Shown piece by piece: positions 39,078 to 48,889 of a DNA stretch of 64,000 nucleotides (positions are counted from its first letter, which is position 1; every line of letters begins with the position of its first letter). Under the pieces are notes generated by a model. The model was given only the letters and a program-made list of their open reading frames with translations, had not been told where the DNA came from and searched no databases. The position numbers and the translations under genes are program-made. This DNA is from Iamia sp963728655. Lineage in GTDB: Bacteria; Actinomycetota; Acidimicrobiia; Acidimicrobiales; Iamiaceae. The stretch spans positions 955,701-1,019,700 of the forward strand of contig CAVSLD010000002.1 in assembly GCA_963728655.1 (NCBI GenBank). The letters are read 5' to 3'.

Positions 39078-39420
39078 CCCCGCATCCTGGTCTCCGCCCC
39101 TGGTCACGGCCAACGTCGAGGGAGCGGGCCAGGCCCGTCCGCGGAGGGGACCGTCGTCGTGGCAGGGCTCCCCGCTTCGGTCGGACAGCGATGCCCTGTC
39201 CGCTCGGTCGGCCTCGCAGGTGAGCGCAGGCTCCGGGCTCACTCGTCCGCGACCCCGCTCCGGGGCGGGCCCCGCCTGCCGCCGTGGGGGAGGCCGACAG
39301 GACGGACCGTCCCTCGTGTGCGGGCGGAGCCCGAGCGGGTCCGCGAGGATCGGTGACCCCACCCCGAGGCCGGTCGGACAGGGCGTGGCCCTACAGTGCG
39401 GCCTCGGACGGGAGGGCCCC
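39078..39420. other. non-coding gap between divergent genes
   Basis: No convincing gene is seen in these 343 bases. They contain a small inverted repeat CGGACAG/CTGTCCG (39,182-39,202). A ribosome site GGGAGGG near 39,410 belongs to the next gene. Promoters for both divergent genes should lie here, but I cannot point to clear -35/-10 boxes. Confidence 0.5.
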
Positions 39421-39730
39421 TTGGGACGACGGCAGGAGCGGGACGCCTCGCTGGTGAGCAGCACGGCCCTGGCCCAGGCCCAGGCCGGCGTGAGCGACGA
39501 GGTGGCGATCACGGCGATCCTCGGCCGCGCTGGGCGTGGAGGGGACCCGGCGGGTGTCCGACGCGCGCCGGAACCGCGCCGCCATGGCCCTGCAGGACGC
39601 CTGGTGGGGCATGGACCGGGTGCTGAACGAGGACCGGCTCGCGCCCGAGCGCAGCCAGGCCATGCAGCGGGGTCAGGTGCTGGTCCAGGCGTCGGCGGCG
39701 CGCCTGCAGGACGGCGGGGCGCGCCGCTGA
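39421..39730 (+). CDS. small helical protein of unknown function, one frameshift
   Basis: About 103 residues from TTG 39421, chosen because GGAGG lies 5-6 bases upstream. The sequence is helical and Ala/Arg/Gln-rich: RRQERDASLVSSTALAQAQ, EVAITAILGRAGVEGTRRVS, RRNRAAMALQDAWWGMDRVL. A one-base insertion near 39,530 breaks it. No known domain is recognised. Its stop overlaps the ATG of the next gene (TGATG), so it is translationally coupled to an inositol-phosphatase-like protein. Confidence 0.6.
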
Positions 39731-40801
39731 TGGGCACCCGGTTGGCGGTGAGCGCGGACCTGGCCGACGTCGAGCTGCTCCTCGGCGCCACCGGGTCCGC
39801 CGCCGGTCGGCTGCTGGCCCGGCCCGACGTGCGGGTCGTGGTGGCCGAGGAGGACGGTGGCGTGGTGGGTGTGGCGGTGGTCGCGCCGCCCCGGACCGAC
39901 GACGACGAGGCCGAGGTCCTGGCCCTGCGGGGCCGTCACCAGGGGGACCTGGTGACGGCGTCGGCCGAGGCGGCCGGAGAGCTGGGCGCGCTGCGGGTGC
40001 GGATGCCCGTCGGGCCCTGGGTGGCCGTCCCCGCACCGTCCGACGACCTCGTGGAGCGGTTCCTCCGCCTGTCGGCCCGGGCCGCGCTGCTGGCGACGGG
40101 GGCGGTCGGAGCTGCCGTCGGGGTCGGGCCCGTGGCCCGCAAGGCCGACGGCAGCGTGTCGATCGAGGCCGATGCGGCCGCCGACGCGGTGGCCGCCGAG
40201 GTCCTCTCCGAGCTGGGTGTGGTGATGCTGAGCGAGGAGCACGCCGACCCGGACCTGGCCCGCTCCGACGATCCCTGGGTCGTGGTCGACCCCCTCGACG
40301 GCACGGGGAACTTCCTGGCCGGGCTGCCGCCGTGGGCCTTCTCGGCCGGCCTGGTGGCCGGCGGGCAGGGCCCTGGCCGGCTACGTGATGGACCTGTCGT
40401 CGGGCCGACGCTGGTGGGGCGCCGCCGGCCGGGGGGCGTGGCGGGACGGCCACGTCGTCGCCCCGCAGCCGGGGGCCACGGTGGTGGTGCCGACGCCTCC
40501 TCCCGGTGGGGCGGCCCCGGTGCCGGAGGGCTTCCGTCGGCTCCGGATCACCGGGTGCACGGCGGTCGACCTGTGCCTGGTGGCCGACGGCTCGGCCGGT
40601 GCGTGGCACGACCTCGACCGGGCCGGCACCCACGTCCACGACGTGGCCGGCGCCCTCGGGGTGCTGGCCGGGGCCGGGGGAGTGGTCCTCGACCCCGACG
40701 GCGAGCCCCTCCCGCTGCGCCCCGACACCGAGACGCTCATCCGCTTCGTCGCCGCCGCCGACGAGGACACCGCCCGCCGCCTGGTCGCCGCCCACCGCTG
40801 A
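39730..40801 (+). CDS. inositol monophosphatase-family protein with an N-terminal extension, one frameshift
   Basis: About 356 residues from ATG 39730. The first 110 residues do not belong to the phosphatase; a strand pattern VRVVVAEEDGGVVGVAVVA resembles half of a GNAT acetyltransferase. The phosphatase part has VARKADGSVSIEAD, the metal-binding LSEEHAD (an acidic variant) and the hallmark WVVVDPLDGTGNFLAGLPPW, where Asp residues hold Mg2+. A one-base insertion at about 40,372 splits the frame before AGYVMDLSSGRRWWGAAGRG. Family substrates include inositol-1-phosphate, fructose-1,6-bisphosphate and histidinol phosphate; which applies is unclear. Confidence 0.8.
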
Positions 40802-40816
40802 TCGCCGCCCCGTCCC

Positions 40817-40876
40817 GGCCGTGCTGACACAGTCGGGTGGATCACCCATGTCGCCACTGCCCGTGTCAGCACGGCC
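40817..40876. repeat. perfect 14-bp inverted repeat, 32-base loop
   Basis: GGCCGTGCTGACAC (40,817-40,830) and GTGTCAGCACGGCC (40,863-40,876) are exact reverse complements, 16 bases after the stop of the phosphatase-like gene. No T-run follows, so a classic intrinsic terminator is not obvious. The 273-base gap up to npdG otherwise shows no gene. Confidence 0.85.
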
Positions 40877-41074
40877 TCGGGTGCACCCACCCGTGCCGCA
40901 CCGGCGCACCGACGCTCTGGGACTGCGACTGCGGCGCAGTGGCGCGCCCCGGTCGCCCGCGGCCGGCGAGGGCGGTCGGGTCGCGCGGCGGCGCAGGTCC
41001 GCCGGCGCCGGGCGTGACGGCTCTGACGTGGCGATCCTGTCCCGTGGCGGCGCCCGGCCAATAGGGTGCCGGCC

Positions 41075-41839
41075 ATGCGCATCGGAGTCCTGGGAGCGAC
41101 CGGTCCGGCCGGCAGCGGGCTGGCCGTCCGCCTCGCCGCGGTCGGCTACGACGTGGTCATCGGGTCACGGTCGAAGTACCGGGCCATGGAGACCGCCGAC
41201 AAGCTCCTGCGACAAGTGGCCGGACCGGGACCTCCACATCGAGGCGGCCGACAACGAGGGGGCGGCCGAGGCCGACGTGGTCGTCATCGCCACCCCGTGG
41301 GACGCGGCGGCCACCACCGCCGATGCGGTGGCCGGACGAGCTGGCCGGCAAGGTCGTCATCTCCATGGCCAACGCCCTGGCCAAGGTGGGCCACGAGTTC
41401 CAGCCGCTGGTGCCGCCCCGGGGCTCGGTGGCCGCCAGCGTCCAGGCCGCGGTGCCCCGCAGCCACGTGGCCGCCGCCTTCCACCACGTGCCGGCCAAGG
41501 AGCTGGGCGACATCGCCCACCCCATCGAGTCCGACGTGCTGGTGTGCTCGGACCACCCCGAGGCCACCGAGACGGTGCTCGACATCGTGTCGTCAGCATC
41601 CCGGACCTGCGGGGCCTCGACTCCGGCGAGCTGTCCAACGCGGCGCCGATCGAGGCCTTCGCCGCGGTGCTGCTGCAGGTGAACGTCCGCTACAAGACCC
41701 GGGTGGCGGTGCGCTTCACCGGCCTCGACGACAAGGTCGCCGGCGGCAACGGCAAGGCCAAGGTGGCCACCGGCGACGCCAGCACCGGGCGAGACGGCGA
41801 CGGCCGACGTGGCCGGCGGCGGCGGACGACGCCTCGTGA
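41075..41839 (+). CDS. npdG: NADPH-dependent F420 reductase-like protein, frameshifted
   Basis: From ATG 41075 the Rossmann nucleotide-binding motif GVLGATGPAGSGLAVRLAAV is followed by VVIGSRSKYRA (NADPH preference), then EADVVVIATPWDA, LAGKVVISMANALAKVG, HVAAAFHHVPAKELGD and VLVCSDHPEAT. The C-terminal region is SIPDLRGLDSGELSNAAPIE, then AFAAVLLQVNVRYK. This is the NpdG/F420:NADP+ oxidoreductase family, about 250 residues, which shuttles hydride between NADPH and F420. At least three one-base insertions break it (near 41,213, 41,335 and 41,590). The 3' end near 41,839 is uncertain because another shift lies close by. It is followed directly by mshC. Confidence 0.82.
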   Translation: MRIGVLGATGPAGSGLAVRLAAVGYDVVIGSRSKYRAMETADKLLRQVAGPGPPHRGGRQRGGGRGRRGRHRHPVGRGGHHRRCGGRTSWPARSSSPWPTPWPRWATSSSRWCRPGARWPPASRPRCPAATWPPPSTTCRPRSWATSPTPSSPTCWCARTTPRPPRRCSTSCRQHPGPAGPRLRRAVQRGADRGLRRGAAAGERPLQDPGGGALHRPRRQGRRRQRQGQGGHRRRQHRARRRRPTWPAAADDAS

Positions 41840-41858
41840 GCGGGCCGGACGGGCGCCG

Positions 41859-42985
<1,127 letters not shown>

Positions 42986-43050
42986 CTCTCGAGGCCGTGG
43001 GGGTGGCGCGCCTCCCGCTCGGTCACCTCGTCATCGGCGGTGGCCGCCCG

Positions 43051-43332
43051 TCACACCGTCCGAGCGATGGCGAACACCAGGCCCACCATGGTGACGTTGA
43101 AGCCGAGCGCCCAGATGACCATCCGGTTGGCCGACCGGGCGATCTCCGTGCGCAGCTCGGCGATCTCGGCCCGGACCCCGCTGACCTCGGCGCGCACGAA
43201 GTCCTTCGTGGCCGCCTGGTCGATGTCGTAGGCAGGGAGATTGGAGAGCATCTCGCCGACCGCCTCCTCGTCGTGGATGAGGTCGCTGAGCCGCCGGTAG
43301 AGCGTGGCGCGACTGCGTTCGGTGAGGGCCAT
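43051..43332 (-). CDS. small coiled-coil protein with C-terminal membrane anchor
   Basis: A 93-residue protein from ATG 43332. The first 35 residues are a charged helical region (RATLYRRLSDLIHDEEAVGE), followed by a heptad-like stretch VRAEVSGVRAEIAELRTEIA. One membrane helix ends the protein (MVIWALGFNVTMVGLVFAIA). The layout resembles DUF1640/CCDC90-type tail-anchored coiled-coil proteins. No function is known. It is convergent with mshC. Confidence 0.7.
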   Translation of the reverse strand: MALTERSRATLYRRLSDLIHDEEAVGEMLSNLPAYDIDQAATKDFVRAEVSGVRAEIAELRTEIARSANRMVIWALGFNVTMVGLVFAIARTV

Positions 43333-43426
43333 GAGACTCCTCCGGTGAGCGGGATGTCAACGGGGGAAGGTGGTGTGACCCTACGGAGGGGGTGTGACAG
43401 CCAGCCCAGTCAGGATGGGGGCCGCG

Positions 43427-44080
43427 TCACTCGCACTCGTCGCACTGGCCGGTGTGGGGGAGGACCATGAAGCAGGTCGGGCAGGTGGAGCGGGCGAACT
43501 CAGGCTCGCCCCGGGCGCTGCGGGCACGCTGTCGGCGGGCGGCGACCTCGGGGGTCAGCGTGGGACGTCCGCCGCCGTTGGGCATCGCTGCGCCCATGCG
43601 CTGGTAGCAGCCGAGGCGCTCGGCCGCGGCGTGGACCTCGGCGTCATCGGGGGCCTCGCCTCGGGCCTTGGACACGGCGTCGGCGTAGCCGCCTCCGGTG
43701 GACCCGTCGGGGCGGATGCAGAGGGCGTTGAGCAGGGGCTCGTCGCGAGCCACGCAGTCGGCGGCGACCAGGCCCATGACCTTGGCGATCCAGTAGCGGC
43801 TGAGCTGGCTGGAGACGACGCCGGAGTCGGCCTGGACCCGGTCGGCCAGGTCGTGGTCGAGGATGGTGGCGTTGTAGGTGCCGGCCACGCCCTCGAGGAT
43901 CGGCCGGGCGGCGTCGGCCCAGGCCTGGCGGGAGTCGGGCGCCGAGACCTCGGACCCGTCGCTCACCCGGTGGATCACGGGCAGCTCCGCCGGCTCCGGC
44001 GGCGCACCCGCACCCTCGTCGTCATGGACCAGCGTCCCGAGGGAGCTGGCCTCACCCTCGTGGCCGTCAGCAGAGTCCAT
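43427..44080 (-). CDS. hypothetical protein with C-terminal zinc ribbon
   Basis: A 217-residue intact gene from ATG 44080. The last 25 residues contain CPTCF and CDECE (two CxxC knuckles about 12 residues apart), a zinc-ribbon. The middle part (DSGVVSSQLSRYWIAKVMGL, ALCIRPDGSTGGGYADAVSK) is helical, with a C-R-P-D-G-S-T-G-G-G-Y block I do not recognise from a named family. It is transcribed away from the coiled-coil membrane gene at 44,277 with 196 bases between them. Position at the edge of the tubulin/VWA locus makes it a possible accessory or regulator. Confidence 0.7.
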   Translation of the reverse strand: MDSADGHEGEASSLGTLVHDDEGAGAPPEPAELPVIHRVSDGSEVSAPDSRQAWADAARPILEGVAGTYNATILDHDLADRVQADSGVVSSQLSRYWIAKVMGLVAADCVARDEPLLNALCIRPDGSTGGGYADAVSKARGEAPDDAEVHAAAERLGCYQRMGAAMPNGGGRPTLTPEVAARRQRARSARGEPEFARSTCPTCFMVLPHTGQCDECE

Positions 44081-44276
44081 GCCTGTGACCCTACGGAGCC
44101 GGAGGCCCGATCGGGTGATCCGACCTCAGCAGGTCTGCGAGCCAGGTGCCGGACGTCCGCATCCCGGAGCCGTGCCCGTCGGCGCAGACGCTTTCGACCA
44201 TCGGTTTGACTCGCTGTACCATCCTCACCCGTCGTCGGCCACGACGACGATCAGACGGGACCTGGGGAGGGACGCC

Positions 44277-45726
44277 GTGCGGGATCTGGCGACGACGAAG
44301 CTCGAGCTGCTGGAGCTGTCCGAGGAGCCAGCGCTGGAGTCTCGTCACGACGCTCTCGTGTCGCTGTCGACGGCGCTGGGTGATCGACGAGGCCCACCAC
44401 TGGAGCCGCGTCGACCTCTTCGCCGTCTTCTCCGAGGAGACGGTCGCCGATCCTGCGGGAGACAGGGCGTCGGACCGCGCCACCAAGATCGAGCTCGCCC
44501 GCAACGTGCTGATCCTGGCCCCCCTGCTCATCACCTGGATCGGCATCGCCCAAGCGACCAATGCCTACGGCGACCTCCTCAGCTCGACGCCCGAGGCTGG
44601 CACCAAGCCCTTCGTCCAGCTGTGGCAGGAGGGCTTCGGCGGGCGCACGCTCACGTTCTCCACCATCGGGATGCTCGACGTCGTCGCCATCTCCATCGTC
44701 ATCGTCTTCAGCCTGTGGCTCGGTCTGGCCCGGCGGAAGGTCGACGTCACCATCCCCCAGCAGGAGCGGGAGGTCTGGAACCGCCTCCAGGGCTGTCTGG
44801 TCGACACGTCCGTGCACCTGGCCCGGAGCGCGTTCGACTCCCCGCTCCGCTTCTCCGAGTCGCTGACCAGCTCGGTCACCGAGCTGGAGCGGGTGAACAC
44901 CCAGATCCGTGCCTCTCCGGCCAGCGTCACCGGCGTGATGGATCGCGCCAAGGAGACGGTGGCGGGCATCGACGCTGGCGGCGAGCGCCTGGCCGAGACC
45001 ACCAAGGCCTACGCCGAGTCCGCCTCGGAGGTCCAGGCCGGGCTGGACGGCGGTCACCCGCTCGCTGCGCGCGCCCTCGAGGGCCGGTTCCTCGAGGTGA
45101 TGTCCCGGGCGCGGCGAGGTCATCGAGCACCAGGACGCCCTGGCCGAGCGCGTGGTCGAGGGGCTCGACCAGTCCGTCGGCGTGACCGGGGAGCTGGGTG
45201 CCTCGGCCGGCGGGCTCGCCCGTTCGGTCACCGAGCACACCACTGCGTCGACCGGCCTCATGAACCAGGTCCAGGAGGAGCGGGTGGCGCAGGGGCAGGC
45301 CGGGCGGGCCTTGGCCGCAGCGGCCTCGACGTTCGACGAGAGCGCCGCCGCCCTGGCCGCCGTCCTCGAGCAGGCCCGGGCCGCCGGCAGTGCGGTGCAG
45401 GGAGCTGGCTCCCAGATCGACGCCACGGTGGGCGCCCTCGGTCGCGAGGTGGCCTCGGTCGAGCAGGCCTTCGGGCCTCGGATGGACGCGGTGACAGGAC
45501 GCCTGGAGGTCATCGCCAAGGAGATCGAGCGGACCTCCGAGGACGTGCGCCTGCAGCAGCGCGCGCCGCCAGCTCGGAGATGCAGCAGGCCGTCACCGCG
45601 GTGATCGACCGCCTCGACGGCACCACGGCCGCCCTGGGCGAGGTGGCCGGCCTGCTCGGTGCGGCCAGGCCGAGCGACCGGCCCCGCGGCCTGCGGCGGC
45701 TCCTCCCTCGGCGGTCACGCCCGTGA
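44277..45726 (+). CDS. two-helix membrane protein with long coiled-coil tail (MotA-like candidate), frameshifted
   Basis: From GTG 44277, with GGGGAGGG about 6 bases upstream. The N-terminus RDLATTKLELLELSEEPALE is soluble. Two membrane helices follow (ARNVLILAPLLITWIGIAQA and IGMLDVVAISIVIVFSLWLG), separated by a polar loop. About 280 residues of coiled coil then extend, with heptads such as LGASAGGLARSVTEHTTAST, FDESAAALAAVLEQARAAG, VASVEQAFGPRMDAVTGRLE and SSEMQQAVTAVIDRLDGTTA. Three one-base shifts (near 44,380, 45,113 and 45,565) break it. The shape, a short membrane part with a long cytoplasmic tail next to a one-helix Asp-containing partner, recalls MotA/ZorA-type stators, but I see no decisive motif. 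Confidence 0.6.
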
Positions 45727-46321
45727 GGCGCCGCCGCGGTCGGCCCCCGACCGACGCCATGGGTCTCATCGGGTGGGTCTTCGCTGACCTCTTGCTCGGC
45801 CTGGCGGTGGTGTTCCTCGCCACCCAGCCGGGAGACCCGAACGCCGAGGCGGCCGCCGCTCCGACCACGACGACGACCACCACCACGACCACGACGACGG
45901 CCCCCGCCCCGACCACCACCACGACCCCACCCGGGGTGGATCGGCAGTTCCTCTGCCTGCGGGTGGGCACCGATCCCGCCGTGCTGTCCGGCGGACCGAG
46001 CGCGGCAGCGCGACGCCCAGGTGCTGGACCTCCAGCGGCAGGTGGAGGAGGGTCTCCAGGCCATCGGGCTCGACGGGCGCCAGGCCGGGATCGTGCTGAG
46101 CTTCGGGGTGGCTGAGAACCCGGGTGTGGGCCGCGACACGGCCCAGGCGTTCAACGAGCTCGTGCTGCCCGCGCATCGTCCCCACGTTCGAGCGTTCCGC
46201 CTACCGCGCCTTCTGGGACGGCAAGTCGAAGCCGGAGGCGCCGCCAGGCTCCGTGGCCCTCAACATCTACCCGCTGACCCGGCCGGACATCCCGCCGCTC
46301 CCGGCGTCCTCGGCATGCTGA
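45723..46321 (+). CDS. single-helix envelope protein (MotB-like candidate), frameshifted
   Basis: Starts with GTG 45723, overlapping the previous stop. After a short Arg-rich tail comes one membrane helix with an Asp inside it (GLIGWVFADLLLGLAVVFLA). That is the pattern of MotB/ExbD/ZorB proteins, in which the Asp carries protons. A poly-Thr/Pro linker (positions 45,865-45,935) leads to a periplasmic domain (LDLQRQVEEGLQAIGLDGRQ, AGIVLSFGVAENPGVGRDTA). Two shifts, near 46,010 and 46,175, are needed. The frame I follow stops at 46321; another shift would add a Pro-Ala repeat tail and end at 46386, overlapping the next gene. An OmpA-type fold is possible but unproven. Confidence 0.55.
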
Positions 46322-46328
46322 CCTGGAC

Positions 46329-46370
46329 GCCTGCGCCTGCGCCTGCGCCTGCGCCTGCGCCTGCGCCTGG
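46329..46370. repeat. hexanucleotide microsatellite (GCCTGC)6-7
   Basis: Six exact GCCTGC units plus GCCTGG lie between the MotB-like gene and the next gene. If in frame it would encode a Pro-Ala tail. Such repeats can change length by slippage; whether that matters here depends on the true reading frame of the upstream gene. Confidence 0.9.
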
Positions 46371-46382
46371 GGCCGTGGGCTC

Positions 46383-46805
46383 GTGAGCACCGAGGACCGG
46401 GCCCTCGCCGAGCTGCCGCGCCTGGTCGAGGAGCTGCGTGACTCCCTCGCCCGCCTCGACGCCGTCGGACGACGTCTGTCCGACGCCACCAGCAGCGGGG
46501 CGGGCCCCGGTGACGTGGCCGACGTGGCCCACCTCGTGGACGAGATCAACCGCCGGCTCCGCATCTTCGACCCCGACGTGTTCTTGGCCCAGCTCGATGG
46601 GCGGGTGGAGGAGCTCTCGGAGCAGGTGGGTCGGCTGATGGTGTCGGCCGCCAAGGTCGACGAGGTGCTGGAGTCCTCCCTGCGCAGCGGGGGCGAGCGC
46701 GACGTCCGGGCGAGGTTGGACCAGCTCAGCTCACGGATGCGGGTGCTGACCGGTGCGGCGGTCGTCGGGTGGCTCGTGCTGCTGGTGGTGCTCCTCGCCC
46801 GCTGA
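46383..46805 (+). CDS. coiled-coil protein with C-terminal membrane helix
   Basis: A 140-residue intact gene from GTG 46383. Two helical, heptad-rich segments (LPRLVEELRDSLARLDAVGR; VEELSEQVGRLMVSAAKVDE) lead to a single terminal membrane helix (GAAVVGWLVLLVVLLAR). It is thus a tail-anchored protein with its bulk in the cytoplasm. It follows the MotA/MotB-like pair in the same direction and probably belongs to the same operon. Its end overlaps by 75 bases the 3' end of the convergent HhH gene. Confidence 0.72.
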   Translation: MSTEDRALAELPRLVEELRDSLARLDAVGRRLSDATSSGAGPGDVADVAHLVDEINRRLRIFDPDVFLAQLDGRVEELSEQVGRLMVSAAKVDEVLESSLRSGGERDVRARLDQLSSRMRVLTGAAVVGWLVLLVVLLAR

Positions 46806-47612
46806 CGCCTGCGGCCGGGACCCCGACACCAGCGCACGGACCCACCCCGCCGGCGTGATCGCGTCGAGCGATGTGCGTCGTCGGCGGGCGTCGACGACTC
46901 GACGATGCGTCACCTCTGCCCGTCGGTGAGCCGAGACGATGGCCCGGTCGGCGTCGCGGAGGGCGGCCCGGGCCTCGGCGGTCGCCGCTCGGCGCTCGTC
47001 GTTGGTCGCCTGGAGCTCCTGCACCGCCTGACGGTCGGCGTCGGAGCGCAGGCGAGCCGCCGCCGTGGCCAGGGCCGACTCGTCTGCGCCCGCGTCGCGG
47101 AGGGCGTCGTCAGCGGCGCGGGCGGCGCGGCGACGATGGTCGAGGTCCAGGCCGGCGTCGCCCCGCCCTGCGACCAGGACGAGGCTCGCGCGCCACATGT
47201 CGAGCGCCCGGCCCTGGGCAGCTGTCAGGTCGACCGTCTTCTGCTGCCCGCCGGGCAAGGTGAGGAGGACGCGGCGCCGGCGCCCGCTCGACACCTCGAC
47301 CGCCTCGAGGTCGGCTGCGGTGGTGACGCCGGCATCTCGGAGCACGGCGACGGCGCGCCCGTCGATGCCCGGGATCCGCGCCGCCCCGACCTCCGCCGCC
47401 GCGAGGCGCGCGGCCACGGCTCGGGAGGCCCGCTCCTCCTCTGACGCGCGCACATCGTGGACCTCTGCGGTCCGGGCGTCGAGGCGCCTGCGGGCGATCT
47501 CCTCGAGGCCGCTGCGGAGGTGGGTGTCGGCCTCGTCGCGCGCCTCGTCGCGCCGGCCGATGGCGAGGCGCCGTCGGTGGTCGATGTCGGCGACCCGTCC
47601 GCGGTGCCGCAC
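46731..47612 (-). CDS. coiled-coil protein with helix-hairpin-helix domain
   Basis: A 293-residue intact frame starting at GTG 47612, two bases after the kinase stop. It opens with a long charged helix (residues 1-75). A helix-hairpin-helix at about 77-106 (ARIPGIDGRAVAVLRDAGVT) is followed by a small beta segment, then further charged helices with many Arg and Ala. HhH domains bind DNA non-specifically or mediate contacts. In E. coli YegI the kinase, membrane anchor, coil and HhH are in one polypeptide. Here the same parts occur in order but split between two frames. It could be a natural split (GGTGAGG ribosome site is present) or one indel. Confidence 0.7.
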   Translation of the reverse strand: MRHRGRVADIDHRRRLAIGRRDEARDEADTHLRSGLEEIARRRLDARTAEVHDVRASEEERASRAVAARLAAAEVGAARIPGIDGRAVAVLRDAGVTTAADLEAVEVSSGRRRRVLLTLPGGQQKTVDLTAAQGRALDMWRASLVLVAGRGDAGLDLDHRRRAARAADDALRDAGADESALATAAARLRSDADRQAVQELQATNDERRAATAEARAALRDADRAIVSAHRRAEVTHRRVVDARRRRTSLDAITPAGWVRALVSGSRPQASAGEEHHQQHEPPDDRRTGQHPHP

Positions 47613-47614
47613 CG

Positions 47615-48889
47615 CTACCTCACCCGCGCTGCGAGGGCGGCAGCCAAGGCGTCCTGGTCCTTCCTCTCCTCGCGCTCAGCGTCGCCGAGGGCGAGTCGCG
47701 CCGCCTGGGCCTGCAGGCGCTCGGGACGGCGGAGGTAGGTGGAGGCGACGATGGCCGCGACGACGAGGACGGCGACCAGCAGCGCCGGCGCACCCCACAC
47801 CGCTGCGCCGACGGCGCCGGCGACGACGGACGAGGCGACGGTCGCACGGACACCTCCCAGGCCAGCGGAGAAGCCGACGGGTGCTGCAGCGTGAGTGGGA
47901 CCGCCCTCGTCGGTGATCGAGGTGTCCGGCGGAGGGGGCAGGTCGTCGCCCTCCTCGGTCCCGGCTCCGGGACCGAAGGCGAGCGAGGGCAAGGCTGCCG
48001 GATCCAGGGGGCGGTGGTCGGCCGGCGGGGTCCGGCAGAGGGACTCCAGGAACGAGGCGCAGGGCCGGACGATCGGCTCGCGAGACCTGCGCAGCACGGC
48101 CAGGGCCGGCGAGCGGTCGGGGTCGAGGATGTCCTCCTCGCCCAGCAGGAGCCGATCCTCGCCCGCTCGGGGGATCTGGAACCACAGGTCCGGCTCGATG
48201 GCGATGACCAGCAGTGAGGTGTAGATCAACCACGCCGAGAAGCGGTCGAGGTGGTCCCCCCACTCGCCGGAGCGCGCCGGGTGCTGGTAGCTGGCGTGGC
48301 CCGCCTCGATCGGACCGAGGTCGGCGATCGCAGGGACGTAGGCGCCGTCGTAGTCGACGAGGGTGATCCCTCCCTGTGGCCCGACGAGGATGTTGCCGTG
48401 CTGCAGGTCGCCGTGGGCGATCCCGTGGGCCTCGAGGCGGGCCACGACCGAGGCGAACGCCTCGGCCAGCCGCCTCACCGCAGCCGGGTCCTGGATGTGG
48501 TCGCGCACCCAGGACACGAGGTCCTGGCCCGACGCCCAGGTCATCCGGAGCGCGGGCCACCGCTGTCCCCGCACCAGGACGGCGTCCTCGATGAGCTCGG
48601 TCGCCACCACGAAGGGCAGGTCGGCGTCGGCCAGGGCGGCGCCGATCGCCTGGTACCGGCGGTCGCGGTCGGGTTGGGCGCGGGTGAAGCACTTGAGGGC
48701 GACGGGTCTGCCCTCGTCGACCACCTTGAACACCACGGCGTTGGCGCCCGCCACCCCCCGGGGCAGACCCAGGACGTCGGTGTCGACCTCGACCCTGGCG
48801 AGGGCCTCAGGGCCGAGGGTGAGATGCGGGTTCTGCAACGCCTCGGCCAGCTCGGTCCTCGACGGCCAGGAGAGGCGTGGCTCACCCAT
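47615..48889 (-). CDS. membrane-anchored HGD-type protein kinase (YegI/TerY-P-type)
   Basis: A 424-residue protein from ATG 48889, overlapping the phosphatase gene by 8 bases. The kinase-like fold has the nucleotide Lys66 in VALKCF, the catalytic loop HGDLQHGNIL (residues 159-168) in place of HRDLKxxN, and DYDG at 179-182 in place of DFG. This HGDLQHGN form is typical of the YegI/TerY-P kinases. A Pro/Asp-rich linker precedes a membrane segment (ALLVAVLVVAAIVASTYL, about residues 365-385) and a charged helical tail. Its likely opponent is the adjacent PP2C enzyme, and its targets may be the neighbouring VWA or tubulin-like proteins (inference). Confidence 0.85.
   Translation of the reverse strand: MGEPRLSWPSRTELAEALQNPHLTLGPEALARVEVDTDVLGLPRGVAGANAVVFKVVDEGRPVALKCFTRAQPDRDRRYQAIGAALADADLPFVVATELIEDAVLVRGQRWPALRMTWASGQDLVSWVRDHIQDPAAVRRLAEAFASVVARLEAHGIAHGDLQHGNILVGPQGGITLVDYDGAYVPAIADLGPIEAGHASYQHPARSGEWGDHLDRFSAWLIYTSLLVIAIEPDLWFQIPRAGEDRLLLGEEDILDPDRSPALAVLRRSREPIVRPCASFLESLCRTPPADHRPLDPAALPSLAFGPGAGTEEGDDLPPPPDTSITDEGGPTHAAAPVGFSAGLGGVRATVASSVVAGAVGAAVWGAPALLVAVLVVAAIVASTYLRRPERLQAQAARLALGDAEREERKDQDALAAALAARVR

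Noticed and set aside
44277..46386. Zorya defence system
   Set aside because: The membrane pair has a ZorA/ZorB-like shape, but no ZorC, ZorD or ZorE-like gene and no convincing MotA or OmpA motif is seen; kept only as a structural analogy.
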